A stretch of DNA of 64,000 bases from Mitsuaria sp. GD03876 (GTDB lineage Bacteria > Pseudomonadota > Gammaproteobacteria > Burkholderiales > Burkholderiaceae_C), in assembly GCF_029840635.1 (NCBI RefSeq), contig NZ_JAOCCU010000009.1, forward strand, positions 62,001-126,000. Reading direction: 5' to 3'. Numbering within the stretch: the first letter of the stretch is position 1; each line of letters begins with the position of its first letter. Position numbers and translations under genes: made by a program. Positions 1 through 15,113 of the stretch are shown here, piece after piece. The notes below the pieces were generated by a model that worked only from the letters and a program-made list of their open reading frames with translations, made no database searches and was not told the origin of the DNA.

Positions 1-5688
<5,688 letters not shown>

Positions 5689-5697
5689 GGATCGACG

Positions 5698-8600
5698 ATG
5701 AATGCGGAGTTGGAATCGCTGGCCCGCCGTTTCGCGCAGCTGAGCGCGCCGAAGCGGCGGATCTTCCTGGAGCGGCTGCGAGGCGAGGGACTCGACTTCG
5801 CGACGCTGCCGATCGTGCGGCGTGAACCGACCGCCCGGGCCGGCGCCGGCCCGATCGCGACCACCACGGCCACCGCGGCCACCGCGGCCACTGCGGCCAC
5901 TGCGGCCACGGCGGCCACGGCGGCCACGGCAGCTTCGTCGGTGCCGCTACCGCGAGCCGGGGCCGCATCGCCCGTTCATGACTCGACGGCGCCGCTGGCC
6001 TGCGCGCAGCGTGGCCTGTGGCTGGCATGGCAGCGGGCGCCGCAGTCGCCGGCGTACAACCTGGCGGGCCGGCTGAGCCTGCGCGGCCGAGTGAGCCCAG
6101 ACGCCGTCGCCGCGGCGGTGCGCGGATTGGTCGAGCGCCACGGCGCGCTGCGCACCTGCTTCGGCATCGACGCCGACGGCGAGCCCGAGCAGCGCGTGCG
6201 GCCGGCCGGTGACGCCGCCGCCTTCGAGTGGACGCGCCGCGATTGGCCCGTGCCGCGCGACGGTCAGGACGACGCGCTGCGGACCTGCGAGCTCGACTTC
6301 GCGAGCCGACCGTTCGACCTCGCGGAGGGTCCGGTGTTCCGCGCGGCGCTGCATGTCTTCGAGGACGAGGCGCTGGAGTTGCTGCTCGGCGTGCACCACA
6401 TCGCCGCCGACGGCAGTTCGGTGGACCAGCTGATGCAGGAGCTGGTGGCTGACTTGCAAGGGCGTGGCGTGCCGCCGCCATCGGCGGTCGACTACGCGGA
6501 CTACGCGACCTGGCAACGCCATTGGCTCGAGGCGGGGGAGCAGGACCGGCAGCTCGCCTACTGGCGCGAGCGCCTGAACGGGCTGCCGGCGGCGACCGCG
6601 CTGCCGCTGGACCGCGCGCGCGGCCGCGGTCAGCATGCGGGCGGCGAGCTGGTGAGCTTCCAGCTCGATGCCGGCGTGAGCGCCGCGCTGATCGCGCTCG
6701 GACGTCAGCATGCGGCGTCGCCGTACATGGTCACCGTCGCCTTGTTGAACCTGCTGGTCGCCCGCTACGCCGGCGAGACCGACGTGTGCATCGGCCTGCC
6801 GACGGTCAACCGCGACCGGGTCGAGCTGGAGTCGGTCGTCGGGCACTTCACCAACGTGCTGCCGCTGCGCACGCGCATCGACACGGACGCCGGATTCGTC
6901 GCGCTGCTGCTGCAAGTCCGGCGGGGGCTGCTCGATGCGAAGCGACACGCCGAGCTGCCGCTGGACCTGCTCGTCGACCAGCTCGGTGTCGAGCGGCAGC
7001 CGGGGTTGCATCCCTTCTTTCAGATCAAGTGCGCGCAGCAAACGGGCGGACAGCCCACGTCGGCAGGGGCCGCCGGGAGGCCCGGCGCGACCGTGGGCGA
7101 AGGTGAGAGCGTGGGCGGTGGAGAGGGCGAGAGCGAGGTTGCGCCAGCGAGTACCGCCGCCGAGCTGCAGGTCTCCGCGCGCGGGATTAACGTTGACGAC
7201 GTCCACTTCGACCTGAGCCTGGACGTGGTCGTCGACGGCGATCGGCTCGGCTTCGACCTCGCGTATGCGACGCAGCTGTTCGATCGCGCCACGATCGATC
7301 GCCTGATCGCCGCCTTCCATGCGGTCGCGGCGCAGGCGTCGCGCGATCCGCAATGCGCCATCGGTGCGATGACCCTGCCGGGTTCCGGCTCGGCGCTGAT
7401 CGCCGATGGCCACGCCACGCCGCCGGACAGCGTGCCGGCGATGTTCACCGCCTTCGCCGAGGCACGCGGCGACGCGACGGCTCTGGTGCAGCGCGATCGC
7501 CGTCTCAGCTACGTGGAACTCGCGCGCTCGGCCGACCATTGGGCCGTGCAGCTGCGCGCGCTGGAGATCGGCCCGGAACACCGCGTGGCGATCTGCCTCG
7601 AACGATCGCCGGAGTTTGTGCTGGCGATGCTGGCGGTGATGCGATCCGGGGCAGCCTTCGTGCCGCTGGATCCGACGGCACCGCCGGAGCGGCTGCGCCA
7701 GGTGCTGCAGGACAGCGGCGCCGCGGCGCTCCTGAGCAGCGAGGTCCCGGCATGGGCCGAGGTCGTGCCGACGCTCGTGCCGCGTTTCGACGCGCCCACG
7801 GGCGAGGATGCCCCGCTGCCGTCATCGCTGCCGCATCCCGCCCAGGCGGCCTACGTGATCTACACGTCCGGCTCGACCGGACGGCCAAAGGGCGTGGTCG
7901 TGTCGCACGGCGCACTCGCCAACTACGTGCTGGGGCTGTTGACGCGCCTGGCGCTGCCGGCCGGCGCGAGCTTCTCGATGGTCTCGACCGTGGCCGCGGA
8001 TCTGGGCCACACCGCGCTGTTCGGCGCGCTGTGCAGCGGCGGCGCGCTGCATCTGCCCGACGCCGCCGAAGCCTTCGACCCCGATGCCTTCGCCGCGCAC
8101 ATGGCGCGTCATCCGGCCGACGTGCTGAAGATCGTCCCCAGCCATCTGCGCGGTCTGCTCAACGCGCGCGATGCCGCGGCTGTGCTGCCGGCGCGCGCGC
8201 TGGTGCTCGGCGGCGAGGCGGCCGATGAATCGCTGCTGCGCCAGATCCGCCAGCTGCGCCCCGACCTGCGCGTGGTCAATCACTACGGCCCGACCGAGAC
8301 GACGGTCGGCATGCTGACCCACGCGCTCGCGCCGTCGGAGACCGCGCCGGACATCCTGCCGCTCGGCCGCCCGCTGCCGGGCATGACCGCCTACGTGCTG
8401 GACGAGCGGATGAACGTCCTGCAGCCGGGCATGGCCGGCGAGCTCTTCGTCGGCGGTCCCGGCGTGGCGCGCGGTTATCTCGGCCAACCGGGCCTGAGCG
8501 CGAGCCGCTTCGTCGCCTCGCCGTTCGCGGACGGCGAGCGGCTCTATCGCACCGGCGACCGCGTGCGCCTGCGCAGCGACGGAACGCTCAGCTTCCTGGG

Positions 8601-10137
8601 CCGACAGGACGACCAGGTCAAGATCCGCGGCTACCGCGTCGAGCCCGGCGAGCTGCAAGGCGTGCTGCGCGAGGCGCCGGACGTGGCCGATGCCTTCGTG
8701 CTCGCGGGCACCGGCGACCAGGGCCGCGCCGAGTTGTGGGCCTACGTGGTCCCGAGGACCGGCGCGGCGATCGACGTGGCGGCCTTGCAGGCCGGCCTGC
8801 GCCAGCGCGTGCCGGCCTACCTGCTGCCCGCCGCCGTGATGGTGCTGCCGGCGCTGCCGCTGAGCGCCAACGGCAAGGTCGACCGCCGTGCGTTGCCGCG
8901 GCCGGCGTTGCCCGATGCCGACGACGTCGCCGTCGGGCAGGGGGCGGAAGGCGTTCAGACGCGCGATCCGTCCGAGCAGGCGCTCGCCACCCTCTGGGGC
9001 GAGCTGCTGAACCTGCCGCCCGAGCGCATCCGCGCCGAGGACAGCTTCTTCGACCTCGGTGGCGACTCCGTCCTCAGCCTCAAGCTGATCGCGCGCATCC
9101 GGCGCCAGGTCAAGGGCGGCGCGCGGTTGTCGCTGCCGGCGGTGATGCAGGCCGCGAACCTCGGCGAGCTGGCGGCGTCGCTGCGACGCGGGTTGGAGGA
9201 ATCGCACGACGCGGTGCGCCTCGCGCCTGGGCCGGGCGCCGTCCCGGCATCCGGATCGACAGCGGCGTCCGCGGCATCGGCGGCAACTGAACCTGCATCG
9301 GCGGCGATGTCAGCGTCCCAAGCGTCTTCCGGATCGACAGCCGCTTCGACCGCGGCGGGCCTGCCGCTCTACTGCATCCCCGGGATGATCGTGAACACGC
9401 GCGAGTTCTCCGCGCTGGCCGACGCGCTCGGCCGTGACCGGCCGGTGCATGCCTTCGTCAGCCATGTCTACACCGGCAAGCGCTGGCGCGGTTTCTCGAT
9501 CCCGGCGCTGGCCGCCGAGTACGCCGACTACATCGAGGCGACCGCGCCCGGCGCGCGTTGCGCGCTGCTGGGCTGGTCCTCGGGCGGCGACCTGGCGCAC
9601 GAGGTGGCGCGCTTGCTGAAGGGCCGCGTCGACGTGCGCTTCGCCGCGATGGTCGACGTCTTCGAGACCGAGCCGTTGCGCACCGAGGCCGTGCTCGACG
9701 ACACCCGCCGCGCGGCGGCCGACGCGACCCTCGCCGATTGGCTGGCCCAGTCGTCGATGGCCGATCGGTGGCGCGACCTGCTCGACCGCATGGACGAGCC
9801 GGCCCGCGCTTTCGTGGCCGAGAACGCGTTGCGCGAGGACGTCCCGCTGCCGTTGGACGGCGACGGCGAGGACGCGGCCGAGTACCTGCTCTGGACCACG
9901 CTGGACAAGCGCCTGCAGGCGACCCGCCATCGCCATGAAGCGAGCGACACGCCGCTGCACGTGTATCAGGCGCAGGAGTCGCTGAGCGCCGAAGGCACGC
10001 TGCGCGACTGGTCCGCGCTGGCGCCGGTCCTCGCGACCCGCCACATCCCGGCGGCGACGCACCTGGACATCATCCGCAGCCCGGCGCTGCTGGCCGATCT
10101 GGCGGAGCGGCTCGCCGCCGCCGACCGCGGCGGATGA
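5698..10137 (+). CDS. Terminal nonribosomal peptide synthetase module (C-A-PCP-TE), predicted Asp-activating
   Basis: A 1479-residue protein starting 9 nt after the upstream NRPS stop, with GAGG of the previous reading frame as a likely ribosome site. After an Ala/Thr repeat linker come a condensation domain (VHHIAADGSS; about nt 5980-7370), an adenylation domain (YTSGSTGRPKG; NHYGPTE; nt 7430-8900), a carrier domain (FFDLGGDSVLSL) and a C-terminal thioesterase with a GWSSGGD nucleophile elbow near nt 9575. Read by eye against GrsA, the pocket code is D-L-T-K-V-G-H-V-G-(K). This is one conservative change from the published aspartate code DLTKVGHIGK, so Asp is the likely last residue. Asp, often beta-hydroxylated, is a common iron ligand in burkholderial siderophores, but no hydroxylase gene is visible here. 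The thioesterase releases or cyclises the peptide. Confidence 0.95.
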   Translation: MNAELESLARRFAQLSAPKRRIFLERLRGEGLDFATLPIVRREPTARAGAGPIATTTATAATAATAATAATAATAATAASSVPLPRAGAASPVHDSTAPLACAQRGLWLAWQRAPQSPAYNLAGRLSLRGRVSPDAVAAAVRGLVERHGALRTCFGIDADGEPEQRVRPAGDAAAFEWTRRDWPVPRDGQDDALRTCELDFASRPFDLAEGPVFRAALHVFEDEALELLLGVHHIAADGSSVDQLMQELVADLQGRGVPPPSAVDYADYATWQRHWLEAGEQDRQLAYWRERLNGLPAATALPLDRARGRGQHAGGELVSFQLDAGVSAALIALGRQHAASPYMVTVALLNLLVARYAGETDVCIGLPTVNRDRVELESVVGHFTNVLPLRTRIDTDAGFVALLLQVRRGLLDAKRHAELPLDLLVDQLGVERQPGLHPFFQIKCAQQTGGQPTSAGAAGRPGATVGEGESVGGGEGESEVAPASTAAELQVSARGINVDDVHFDLSLDVVVDGDRLGFDLAYATQLFDRATIDRLIAAFHAVAAQASRDPQCAIGAMTLPGSGSALIADGHATPPDSVPAMFTAFAEARGDATALVQRDRRLSYVELARSADHWAVQLRALEIGPEHRVAICLERSPEFVLAMLAVMRSGAAFVPLDPTAPPERLRQVLQDSGAAALLSSEVPAWAEVVPTLVPRFDAPTGEDAPLPSSLPHPAQAAYVIYTSGSTGRPKGVVVSHGALANYVLGLLTRLALPAGASFSMVSTVAADLGHTALFGALCSGGALHLPDAAEAFDPDAFAAHMARHPADVLKIVPSHLRGLLNARDAAAVLPARALVLGGEAADESLLRQIRQLRPDLRVVNHYGPTETTVGMLTHALAPSETAPDILPLGRPLPGMTAYVLDERMNVLQPGMAGELFVGGPGVARGYLGQPGLSASRFVASPFADGERLYRTGDRVRLRSDGTLSFLGRQDDQVKIRGYRVEPGELQGVLREAPDVADAFVLAGTGDQGRAELWAYVVPRTGAAIDVAALQAGLRQRVPAYLLPAAVMVLPALPLSANGKVDRRALPRPALPDADDVAVGQGAEGVQTRDPSEQALATLWGELLNLPPERIRAEDSFFDLGGDSVLSLKLIARIRRQVKGGARLSLPAVMQAANLGELAASLRRGLEESHDAVRLAPGPGAVPASGSTAASAASAATEPASAAMSASQASSGSTAASTAAGLPLYCIPGMIVNTREFSALADALGRDRPVHAFVSHVYTGKRWRGFSIPALAAEYADYIEATAPGARCALLGWSSGGDLAHEVARLLKGRVDVRFAAMVDVFETEPLRTEAVLDDTRRAAADATLADWLAQSSMADRWRDLLDRMDEPARAFVAENALREDVPLPLDGDGEDAAEYLLWTTLDKRLQATRHRHEASDTPLHVYQAQESLSAEGTLRDWSALAPVLATRHIPAATHLDIIRSPALLADLAERLAAADRGG
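5868..5930 (+). repeat. Tandem 9-bp repeat (GGCCACNGC x7) in the N-terminal linker of the terminal NRPS
   Basis: Seven 9-bp units with drift at the seventh base (C, C, T, T, G, G, G) encode a Thr-Ala-Ala run between the N-terminal helical segment and the condensation domain. The pairwise order of variants suggests stepwise duplication. Confidence 0.9.
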
Positions 10138-10170
10138 AAAAAGGCTGCCCGGGCCGGAGCCCGGGCAGCC
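10137..10170 (-). terminator. Intrinsic terminator of the receptor operon
   Basis: A perfect 12-bp inverted repeat (GGCTGCCCGGGC at 10143-10154 and its complement at 10159-10170) around a 4-nt loop. Read on the minus strand it is followed by six T residues, so it ends leftward transcripts from the TonB receptor gene. The T tract abuts the stop codon of the rightward NRPS gene, so the hairpin may also weaken read-through from that side. Confidence 0.9.
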
Positions 10171-10314
10171 ATCATGTCGGGCACCCCCCGCCGGGGCGCC
10201 CGGAGCAATCGCTCGAGAGGGGCCGGGCCCCTCCGGATCGACCGGTCAAGGAAAGGGCCGTGGCCTCGGCTGGCCGGTCCCAGTCCTCGATCCTCGGTCC
10301 CGATCCTGGTCAGG

Positions 10315-12543
10315 TCAGAAGTGGTACTTGGCGCTCAGCAGCAGCGCGCGTTGTTCGCCGCGGAAGAAGCTGCCATAGGCGGCGGATGCGTAGTACTTCT
10401 TGTCGAACAGGTTGCTGCCGCTCAGCGCGAAGCGCCACGGTCCGGTGACGTAGCGCACCGACGCGTCGACCAGCGTGTAGGCCGGCTCGGACGAGGTGTT
10501 GGCCTCGTTGTTCCAGCGCTTGCCGACATAGCGGAGTCCACCGCCGAAGCCCAGGCCCGACAGCGCGCCGTCGGCCACCGTGTAGTCCAGCCACAGCGAG
10601 CCGGTGCGCTCGGGCACCAGCATCGGCGTCTTGTCGAGCTCGACCGGGTTGACGGTCTTGACGACCTTCAGGTCCAGCGCGGTGAACGACGCGGTCAGGT
10701 TCAGCTGCCGCGTCAGTTCCGCCTTGGCCGACAGCTCCAGCCCGCGCGAGCGGACCGCGCCGATCTGGTGGGCCTCGAAGCTGACCGGGTCGTAGCCGAC
10801 GACGTTGGTCTTCTTCAGGTCGAAGACGGCGGCGGTGAACGAGTAGGGCAGATGGGTCGGCAGGTACTTCACGCCGACCTCGACCTGGCGGCCGTCGCTG
10901 GGCACGAAGGTCTTGCCGGTGTAGTCGACGCCGACGTTGGGCACGAAGGATTCGGCGTAGCTGACGTATGGCGCCCAGCCGTTGCCCAGCAGGTAGTTCG
11001 CGCCGACGCGGAAGGTCGTCGCGCTGTCCTTCTGGCGCGACTGCGCGGAGGCGAGCCGGTCCTCGCCGTCGGTCTTGACGCGGTCATGGCGCGCGCCCAG
11101 CGTGAAGCGCCAGTGGTCGCCCCACTGGATCTGGTCCTGCGCGTAGAAGCCCAGCTGGGTCGTGGTGGCCTCGTTGTCCGCCACCGGCGTCTTCGGCCGC
11201 GGCAGGTCGACGTTGTAGACCGGGTTGAGCAGGTCCAGCGGCGTGGTCATGTCCTGCCAGCGCTGCCAGCGCGCCTTGCTGCGGTCCCAGTCGGCGCCGA
11301 ACAGCAGCCCGTGGCGCAGCTCGCCGGTGTCGACGGTGCCCTGCAGCGTCGTGTCGGTCGTCGCCTCCCGCACCGACTCGACGTCGTGCCGCGCCTGGCG
11401 CAGCAGCGTGCGGCCGTCCTCGTCGATGAAGGACAGGATGTGGTTCTTGTCCATCGTGCGGCGCACGTAGCGCAGCTTGTGGCCCAGGCGCCAGCCGTTG
11501 TCGAAGCGGTGCTCCAGCTGGTAGCCGCCGGCGTCCGAGCCGGTCACCATGCGGCTGTAGCGCGGGTCGCCTTCCTTGATGTCGGTCGGCTTGCCGTCCG
11601 GCCCGGTGACGTACTGGATGTCGTCGGACGCGTCGTCGCGCAGGTGCTCGGCCTGCAGGATCAGCGAGGTGCGCGGCGTGAAGTCCCAGCGCAGCGACGG
11701 CGCGACGTAATCGCGCTGGCGCTTCATCCGCTGGCCGGTGGGGTACTTCTCCTGCGTGCCGGTGTCCAGGTACAGGCCGACCAGGCGGTAGCGCAGCTTG
11801 CCGTCCTCGGTCAGCGCGCCGCCGATGTCGGCCGCGGCCTGCTTGCGGTCGAAGCTGCCGGTCTGCAGCTCGATCTCGTTGACCTGGTCGGGCGTGGGCG
11901 TCTTGCTGACGCGGTTGACCACGCCGCCGACGTCGCCCTTGCCGAACAGCACCGACGACGGGCCCAGCAGGATCTCCAGCCGCTCCAGGCCGTAGATCTC
12001 GGTCTGCACGCCCAGGAAGGTCATGCCGACGGTCTGCACCATGCCGTCGCGGTAGCTGCTGGAGTTCCAGCCGTCGAAGCCGCGCAGCACCACCCAGTCC
12101 GGCGCGCGCGAGTCGGCGCCGTACGGGTTCACCGACACGCCGGGCGTGCCCCGGACCGCTTCGGTCAGCGTGGTCAGGCCCATGTTCTCCATGTCGCGCG
12201 CGGTGATCACGTGCAGCGACTGCGGCACCTCGATCAGCGGCGTGTCGGTCTTGGTGCCGGACGAGGCGCGCTTGACGACGGTGCCCTTGTCGCCGTTGCG
12301 GTTGCCGTCGACGCGGACGGTGGGCAGCGCGGGCTGGGCCGTGTCGGCGGCCGGCGCTTCCTGCGCGCGGACCGGACCGGCGGCGGCCAGGCCGGCCAGG
12401 GCCGCCGCCGCGGCCAGCGCGGTCAGGGAGACGCCGGAAGCGCCGGCGGACGGCGCGACAAGACGGGAAGGACGGGAAGAACGGGAAACGGGGGACGGGC
12501 GGGGGGAGGAAACCCGGGCGGGGGCGGTCATCGTGTTGCTCAT
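10315..12543 (-). CDS. TonB-dependent ferric-siderophore receptor
   Basis: A 742-residue outer-membrane receptor. An Ala-rich signal peptide is followed by a TonB-box-like segment (PTVRVDG), the plug domain (EVPQSLHVITARDMENMG; TPGVSVNPYG) and a beta-barrel ending in YHF, the usual terminal aromatic residue. There is no N-terminal STN signalling domain, so it probably does not signal directly to an anti-sigma factor. I chose ATG at 12543 because the upstream in-frame extension is only the antisense frame of the monooxygenase; a second Met lies four codons in. It follows the monooxygenase gene by 101 nt on the same strand and is closed by a strong terminator, so it is likely the last gene of the acetyltransferase-monooxygenase-receptor operon. 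It should import the siderophore made by this locus. Confidence 0.93.
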   Translation of the reverse strand: MSNTMTAPARVSSPRPSPVSRSSRPSRLVAPSAGASGVSLTALAAAAALAGLAAAGPVRAQEAPAADTAQPALPTVRVDGNRNGDKGTVVKRASSGTKTDTPLIEVPQSLHVITARDMENMGLTTLTEAVRGTPGVSVNPYGADSRAPDWVVLRGFDGWNSSSYRDGMVQTVGMTFLGVQTEIYGLERLEILLGPSSVLFGKGDVGGVVNRVSKTPTPDQVNEIELQTGSFDRKQAAADIGGALTEDGKLRYRLVGLYLDTGTQEKYPTGQRMKRQRDYVAPSLRWDFTPRTSLILQAEHLRDDASDDIQYVTGPDGKPTDIKEGDPRYSRMVTGSDAGGYQLEHRFDNGWRLGHKLRYVRRTMDKNHILSFIDEDGRTLLRQARHDVESVREATTDTTLQGTVDTGELRHGLLFGADWDRSKARWQRWQDMTTPLDLLNPVYNVDLPRPKTPVADNEATTTQLGFYAQDQIQWGDHWRFTLGARHDRVKTDGEDRLASAQSRQKDSATTFRVGANYLLGNGWAPYVSYAESFVPNVGVDYTGKTFVPSDGRQVEVGVKYLPTHLPYSFTAAVFDLKKTNVVGYDPVSFEAHQIGAVRSRGLELSAKAELTRQLNLTASFTALDLKVVKTVNPVELDKTPMLVPERTGSLWLDYTVADGALSGLGFGGGLRYVGKRWNNEANTSSEPAYTLVDASVRYVTGPWRFALSGSNLFDKKYYASAAYGSFFRGEQRALLLSAKYHF

Positions 12544-12644
12544 GGTGGTGGACGGAATTTCTTGTTCTTGCGGCCGGCGGCGCGGCTGTCGCCAGGGGGC
12601 GACCCGAAGCCGCGCCGGGCCGGAGGGAGCGTCGGGGCGGCGCG

Positions 12645-13943
12645 CTACAGGGCGCCCGCCGTCTGCGGCGAGGGATGGTGGTGGGCCTTCAGCAGGGCGT
12701 CGCAGATCTCGCCGGTGCGCACCGCCGTCACCGACAGCAGCGTGTCGCTCAGGCCGTGCGTGTCCTCGCAGGCGCCCTGCAGGAAGACCGCCGGGCGGAA
12801 GCCGGCCGGGCCGCGCACGCGGTAGTGGCGGTCGACGGCGAACTCGCCCAGCCACGGCGCCAACGGCGCCAGCAGGCCGCGGTGCATCTCGCGCTCGTAG
12901 CCGGTGGCCAGCACGACCGCGTCGTAGCGCTCCAACGTCGCCTGGCCGTCGTGCAGTTGCCGCAGGCGCAGGTGCAGCCCGTCGCGGTCGGCGGTGACGG
13001 CCTGGACCTCGTGGCGGCGCAGCAGCCGCAGCCGCGTGTTGCCGTGCACCTTCTGCTCGTAGAGCACCTTGTAGATCTGCTGGATCAGCTCCAGGTCCGG
13101 GCAGGCGTAGTTGGTGTGCCAGAACTCGCGCAGCATCTGCGAGCGCTCGACATCGCTGGCGCTGTAGACGTCGTCGATGAACTCGGCATTGAAGATCTCG
13201 TTGACGAAGGGGCTGTCGTCGGACGGCTTGATCGCCCGCGCCCGCATCACCAGGTCGACCTGCATGTCCTCGCCCCGGCCCTGCAGGTCCAGGAAGATTT
13301 CCGCCGCGCTCTGGCCGGCGCCGATGACGGCGACCTTGCGCGCGCGCGGCAGCCGCGCGATGCCGGAGCGGTAGCGGCTGGAGTGGAAGACCCGCGCGTC
13401 GCCATGCAGCGGCCGGAAGACCTCCGGCACGTTGGCGCTGCCGCCGGGGCTGACGACGAGGTGGCGCGCCAGGCGGTCCCGCACCTGGCCGTCGGCGCCG
13501 CGCGCGCGCACGCGCAGCGCGTCGATGACGTCGCGGTCGTGCGCGGCGCGCTCGGGCAGCACCTCGATCACCTCCTCGCCGTAGGCGCAACAGTCGTCGA
13601 ACTGCGCGGCCGCCCAGGCCAGGTAGTCGTTGAACTCCAGCCGGCTGGGATAGAAGGTCTTCAGGTTGATGAAGTCGGCCAGGCGGCGCTTCTCGTGCAG
13701 GTAGTTCAGGAAGCTGAAGCGGCTGGTCGGGTTGCGCAGCGTCGCCAGGTCCTTGATGAACGAGATCTGCATGTGCGTCTGGTCCAGCAGCATGCCGGGG
13801 TGCCAGGCGAAGGCGTCCTGGCGCTCGATGAAGAGCGCGTCGAGGCGGCGTCCGGGCGCGCGCTGCTCGTCCAGCGCGACGGCCAGCGCGATGTTGGACG
13901 GGCCGAAGCCGACGCCCACCAGGTCGTGGATCTGCGGTTGCAT
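12645..13943 (-). CDS. L-ornithine/L-lysine N-monooxygenase (siderophore hydroxylase)
   Basis: A 432-residue protein of the PvdA/IucD/SidA family, FAD- and NADPH-dependent enzymes that hydroxylate the side-chain amine as the first step to a hydroxamate. Visible motifs: FAD site GVGFGPSNIALA near residue 10, the substrate/FAD region HPGMLLDQTHMQISFIKDL, NADPH site GAGQSAAEI near residue 205 and a C-terminal ATGYE. A strong Shine-Dalgarno AAGGAGG lies 7 nt before the ATG and overlaps the end of the upstream acetyltransferase gene, only 2 nt away, so translation is probably coupled. Ornithine is more likely than lysine in an NRPS locus, but the sequence alone does not decide. Confidence 0.95.
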   Translation of the reverse strand: MQPQIHDLVGVGFGPSNIALAVALDEQRAPGRRLDALFIERQDAFAWHPGMLLDQTHMQISFIKDLATLRNPTSRFSFLNYLHEKRRLADFINLKTFYPSRLEFNDYLAWAAAQFDDCCAYGEEVIEVLPERAAHDRDVIDALRVRARGADGQVRDRLARHLVVSPGGSANVPEVFRPLHGDARVFHSSRYRSGIARLPRARKVAVIGAGQSAAEIFLDLQGRGEDMQVDLVMRARAIKPSDDSPFVNEIFNAEFIDDVYSASDVERSQMLREFWHTNYACPDLELIQQIYKVLYEQKVHGNTRLRLLRRHEVQAVTADRDGLHLRLRQLHDGQATLERYDAVVLATGYEREMHRGLLAPLAPWLGEFAVDRHYRVRGPAGFRPAVFLQGACEDTHGLSDTLLSVTAVRTGEICDALLKAHHHPSPQTAGAL

Positions 13944-13945
13944 GC

Positions 13946-15040
13946 TCAGGCCTCCTTCACGGCGGTGGCGGGGACGGCGGCTTCCACGCGGGGCCACCAC
14001 AGCGCGTCGGTGAAATAGCGCTCGCGCAGCAGCAGCACCAGCATCGCGCGCTTGTGGGGGAAGTCGAATTCCTTGACCTTGGCGTAGCCGGAGCGGTCCA
14101 GGTTGCGGATCTGCTGCGCGTGGTCCGCGCGCGGCTCGCCGACGGCGCGATCGGTGCGCGGGTCGTCGAGGAAGAGGTAATGCGAGATCGACGTCAGCCA
14201 GGCCGTCGCGATGCCCTTGCCGCGGAACGACGGCTCGCCGATCAGCACATGCCAGCCGCGGTCGTGGTCGTCGGCGTCGTAGAACGGCGCCACGCGGTTT
14301 TCCTTGGTCCAGTACACCTCGAAGTAGCCGAAGGGCTCGCCGTCGAGGCTGGCGATCATCGGGTAGATGTGGGGATCGGCGGCCAGGCCGGCCAGGTAGG
14401 CACGGTGCTTGTCGAGGTCGCCGGCCTCGTCCCAGACCTTGGCGACCGCGGGCTCGTTCATCCAGCGGTTCAGGCGCTCGAGGTCGGTGGCCGCGTCGGC
14501 CATCCGGAACGAGAAGGTCTTGCCCAGCCACGGGATGAAGCGCTGGTAGACCAGGCCCTCGGGCTTGGGCGGGCGCAGCGGATGTCGCTTGCCCTGGCTG
14601 AGCGCGTACTGCAGCGGCATCACCGGCGGCACCGCCGGTTTCCACAGCCGGGGCAGTTGCCACAGCAGCTCGCGGGTGGCGCGGACGGCGCCCGGGGCGC
14701 CCTCGACGCCGGCGTCGCGCAGCAGCGCGCCCATGCGGAACAGCTCCGCCGGCCACTCGGCGCCGGTGAGGCGGCAGTCGCGGAAGGCGGGGTGGAAGGT
14801 GAAGGTCGCCTCCAGCGCGGCGAGCACGCCGTCGACGCCGGGCGTCGAGGCGCCGGACCAGGCGAGTTCCAGGCCGGCCGGGCCGGTCGTGAACGACCAG
14901 CGCTGCGGCGCCGGGACGCCCTCGGCCTGCACCAGCAGGGCGTGGCCGTCGCGCAGGACGGCATGGGGAACTCCGCCGGGGTAGCTGCGGAGGGTGGTGA
15001 CTTCGCTCCAGTCCAGATCGGAGGCCGCGGGATCAGACAT
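13946..15040 (-). CDS. Siderophore N-acyltransferase (GNAT, AlcB/IucB type)
   Basis: A 364-residue protein. The C-terminal half is a GNAT domain of the siderophore type (FRMADAATDLERLNRWMNEP, GYFEVYWTKENR, HVLIGEPSFRGKGIATAW, KEFDFPHKRAML). The N-terminal half resembles the extension found in IucB-like enzymes. It should acetylate the N-hydroxylated side-chain amine made by the next gene, giving the bidentate hydroxamate. The start at 15040 is set by GAGGAG spaced 7 nt upstream; longer in-frame versions would run through the divergent promoter. First gene of the leftward operon. Confidence 0.92.
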   Translation of the reverse strand: MSDPAASDLDWSEVTTLRSYPGGVPHAVLRDGHALLVQAEGVPAPQRWSFTTGPAGLELAWSGASTPGVDGVLAALEATFTFHPAFRDCRLTGAEWPAELFRMGALLRDAGVEGAPGAVRATRELLWQLPRLWKPAVPPVMPLQYALSQGKRHPLRPPKPEGLVYQRFIPWLGKTFSFRMADAATDLERLNRWMNEPAVAKVWDEAGDLDKHRAYLAGLAADPHIYPMIASLDGEPFGYFEVYWTKENRVAPFYDADDHDRGWHVLIGEPSFRGKGIATAWLTSISHYLFLDDPRTDRAVGEPRADHAQQIRNLDRSGYAKVKEFDFPHKRAMLVLLLRERYFTDALWWPRVEAAVPATAVKEA

Positions 15041-15074
15041 CGGAAAACTCCTCAAGGTGGCCAATCCCTGTCTG

Positions 15075-15098
15075 GACGATCCAGCGATCCGGATGTTC
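15075..15098 (-). promoter_or_regulatory. ECF-sigma-type promoter of the acetyltransferase operon
   Basis: On the minus strand, GAAC (complement of 15095-15098) and CGTC (complement of 15075-15078) are separated by 16 nt. The surrounding bases are TGAACATCCG-N7-GGATCGTC, identical in layout to the divergent plus-strand promoter. Transcription would start roughly 30 nt before the acetyltransferase ATG. Confidence 0.7.
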
Positions 15099-15113
15099 AG
15101 ACCGGGGCGTGTT

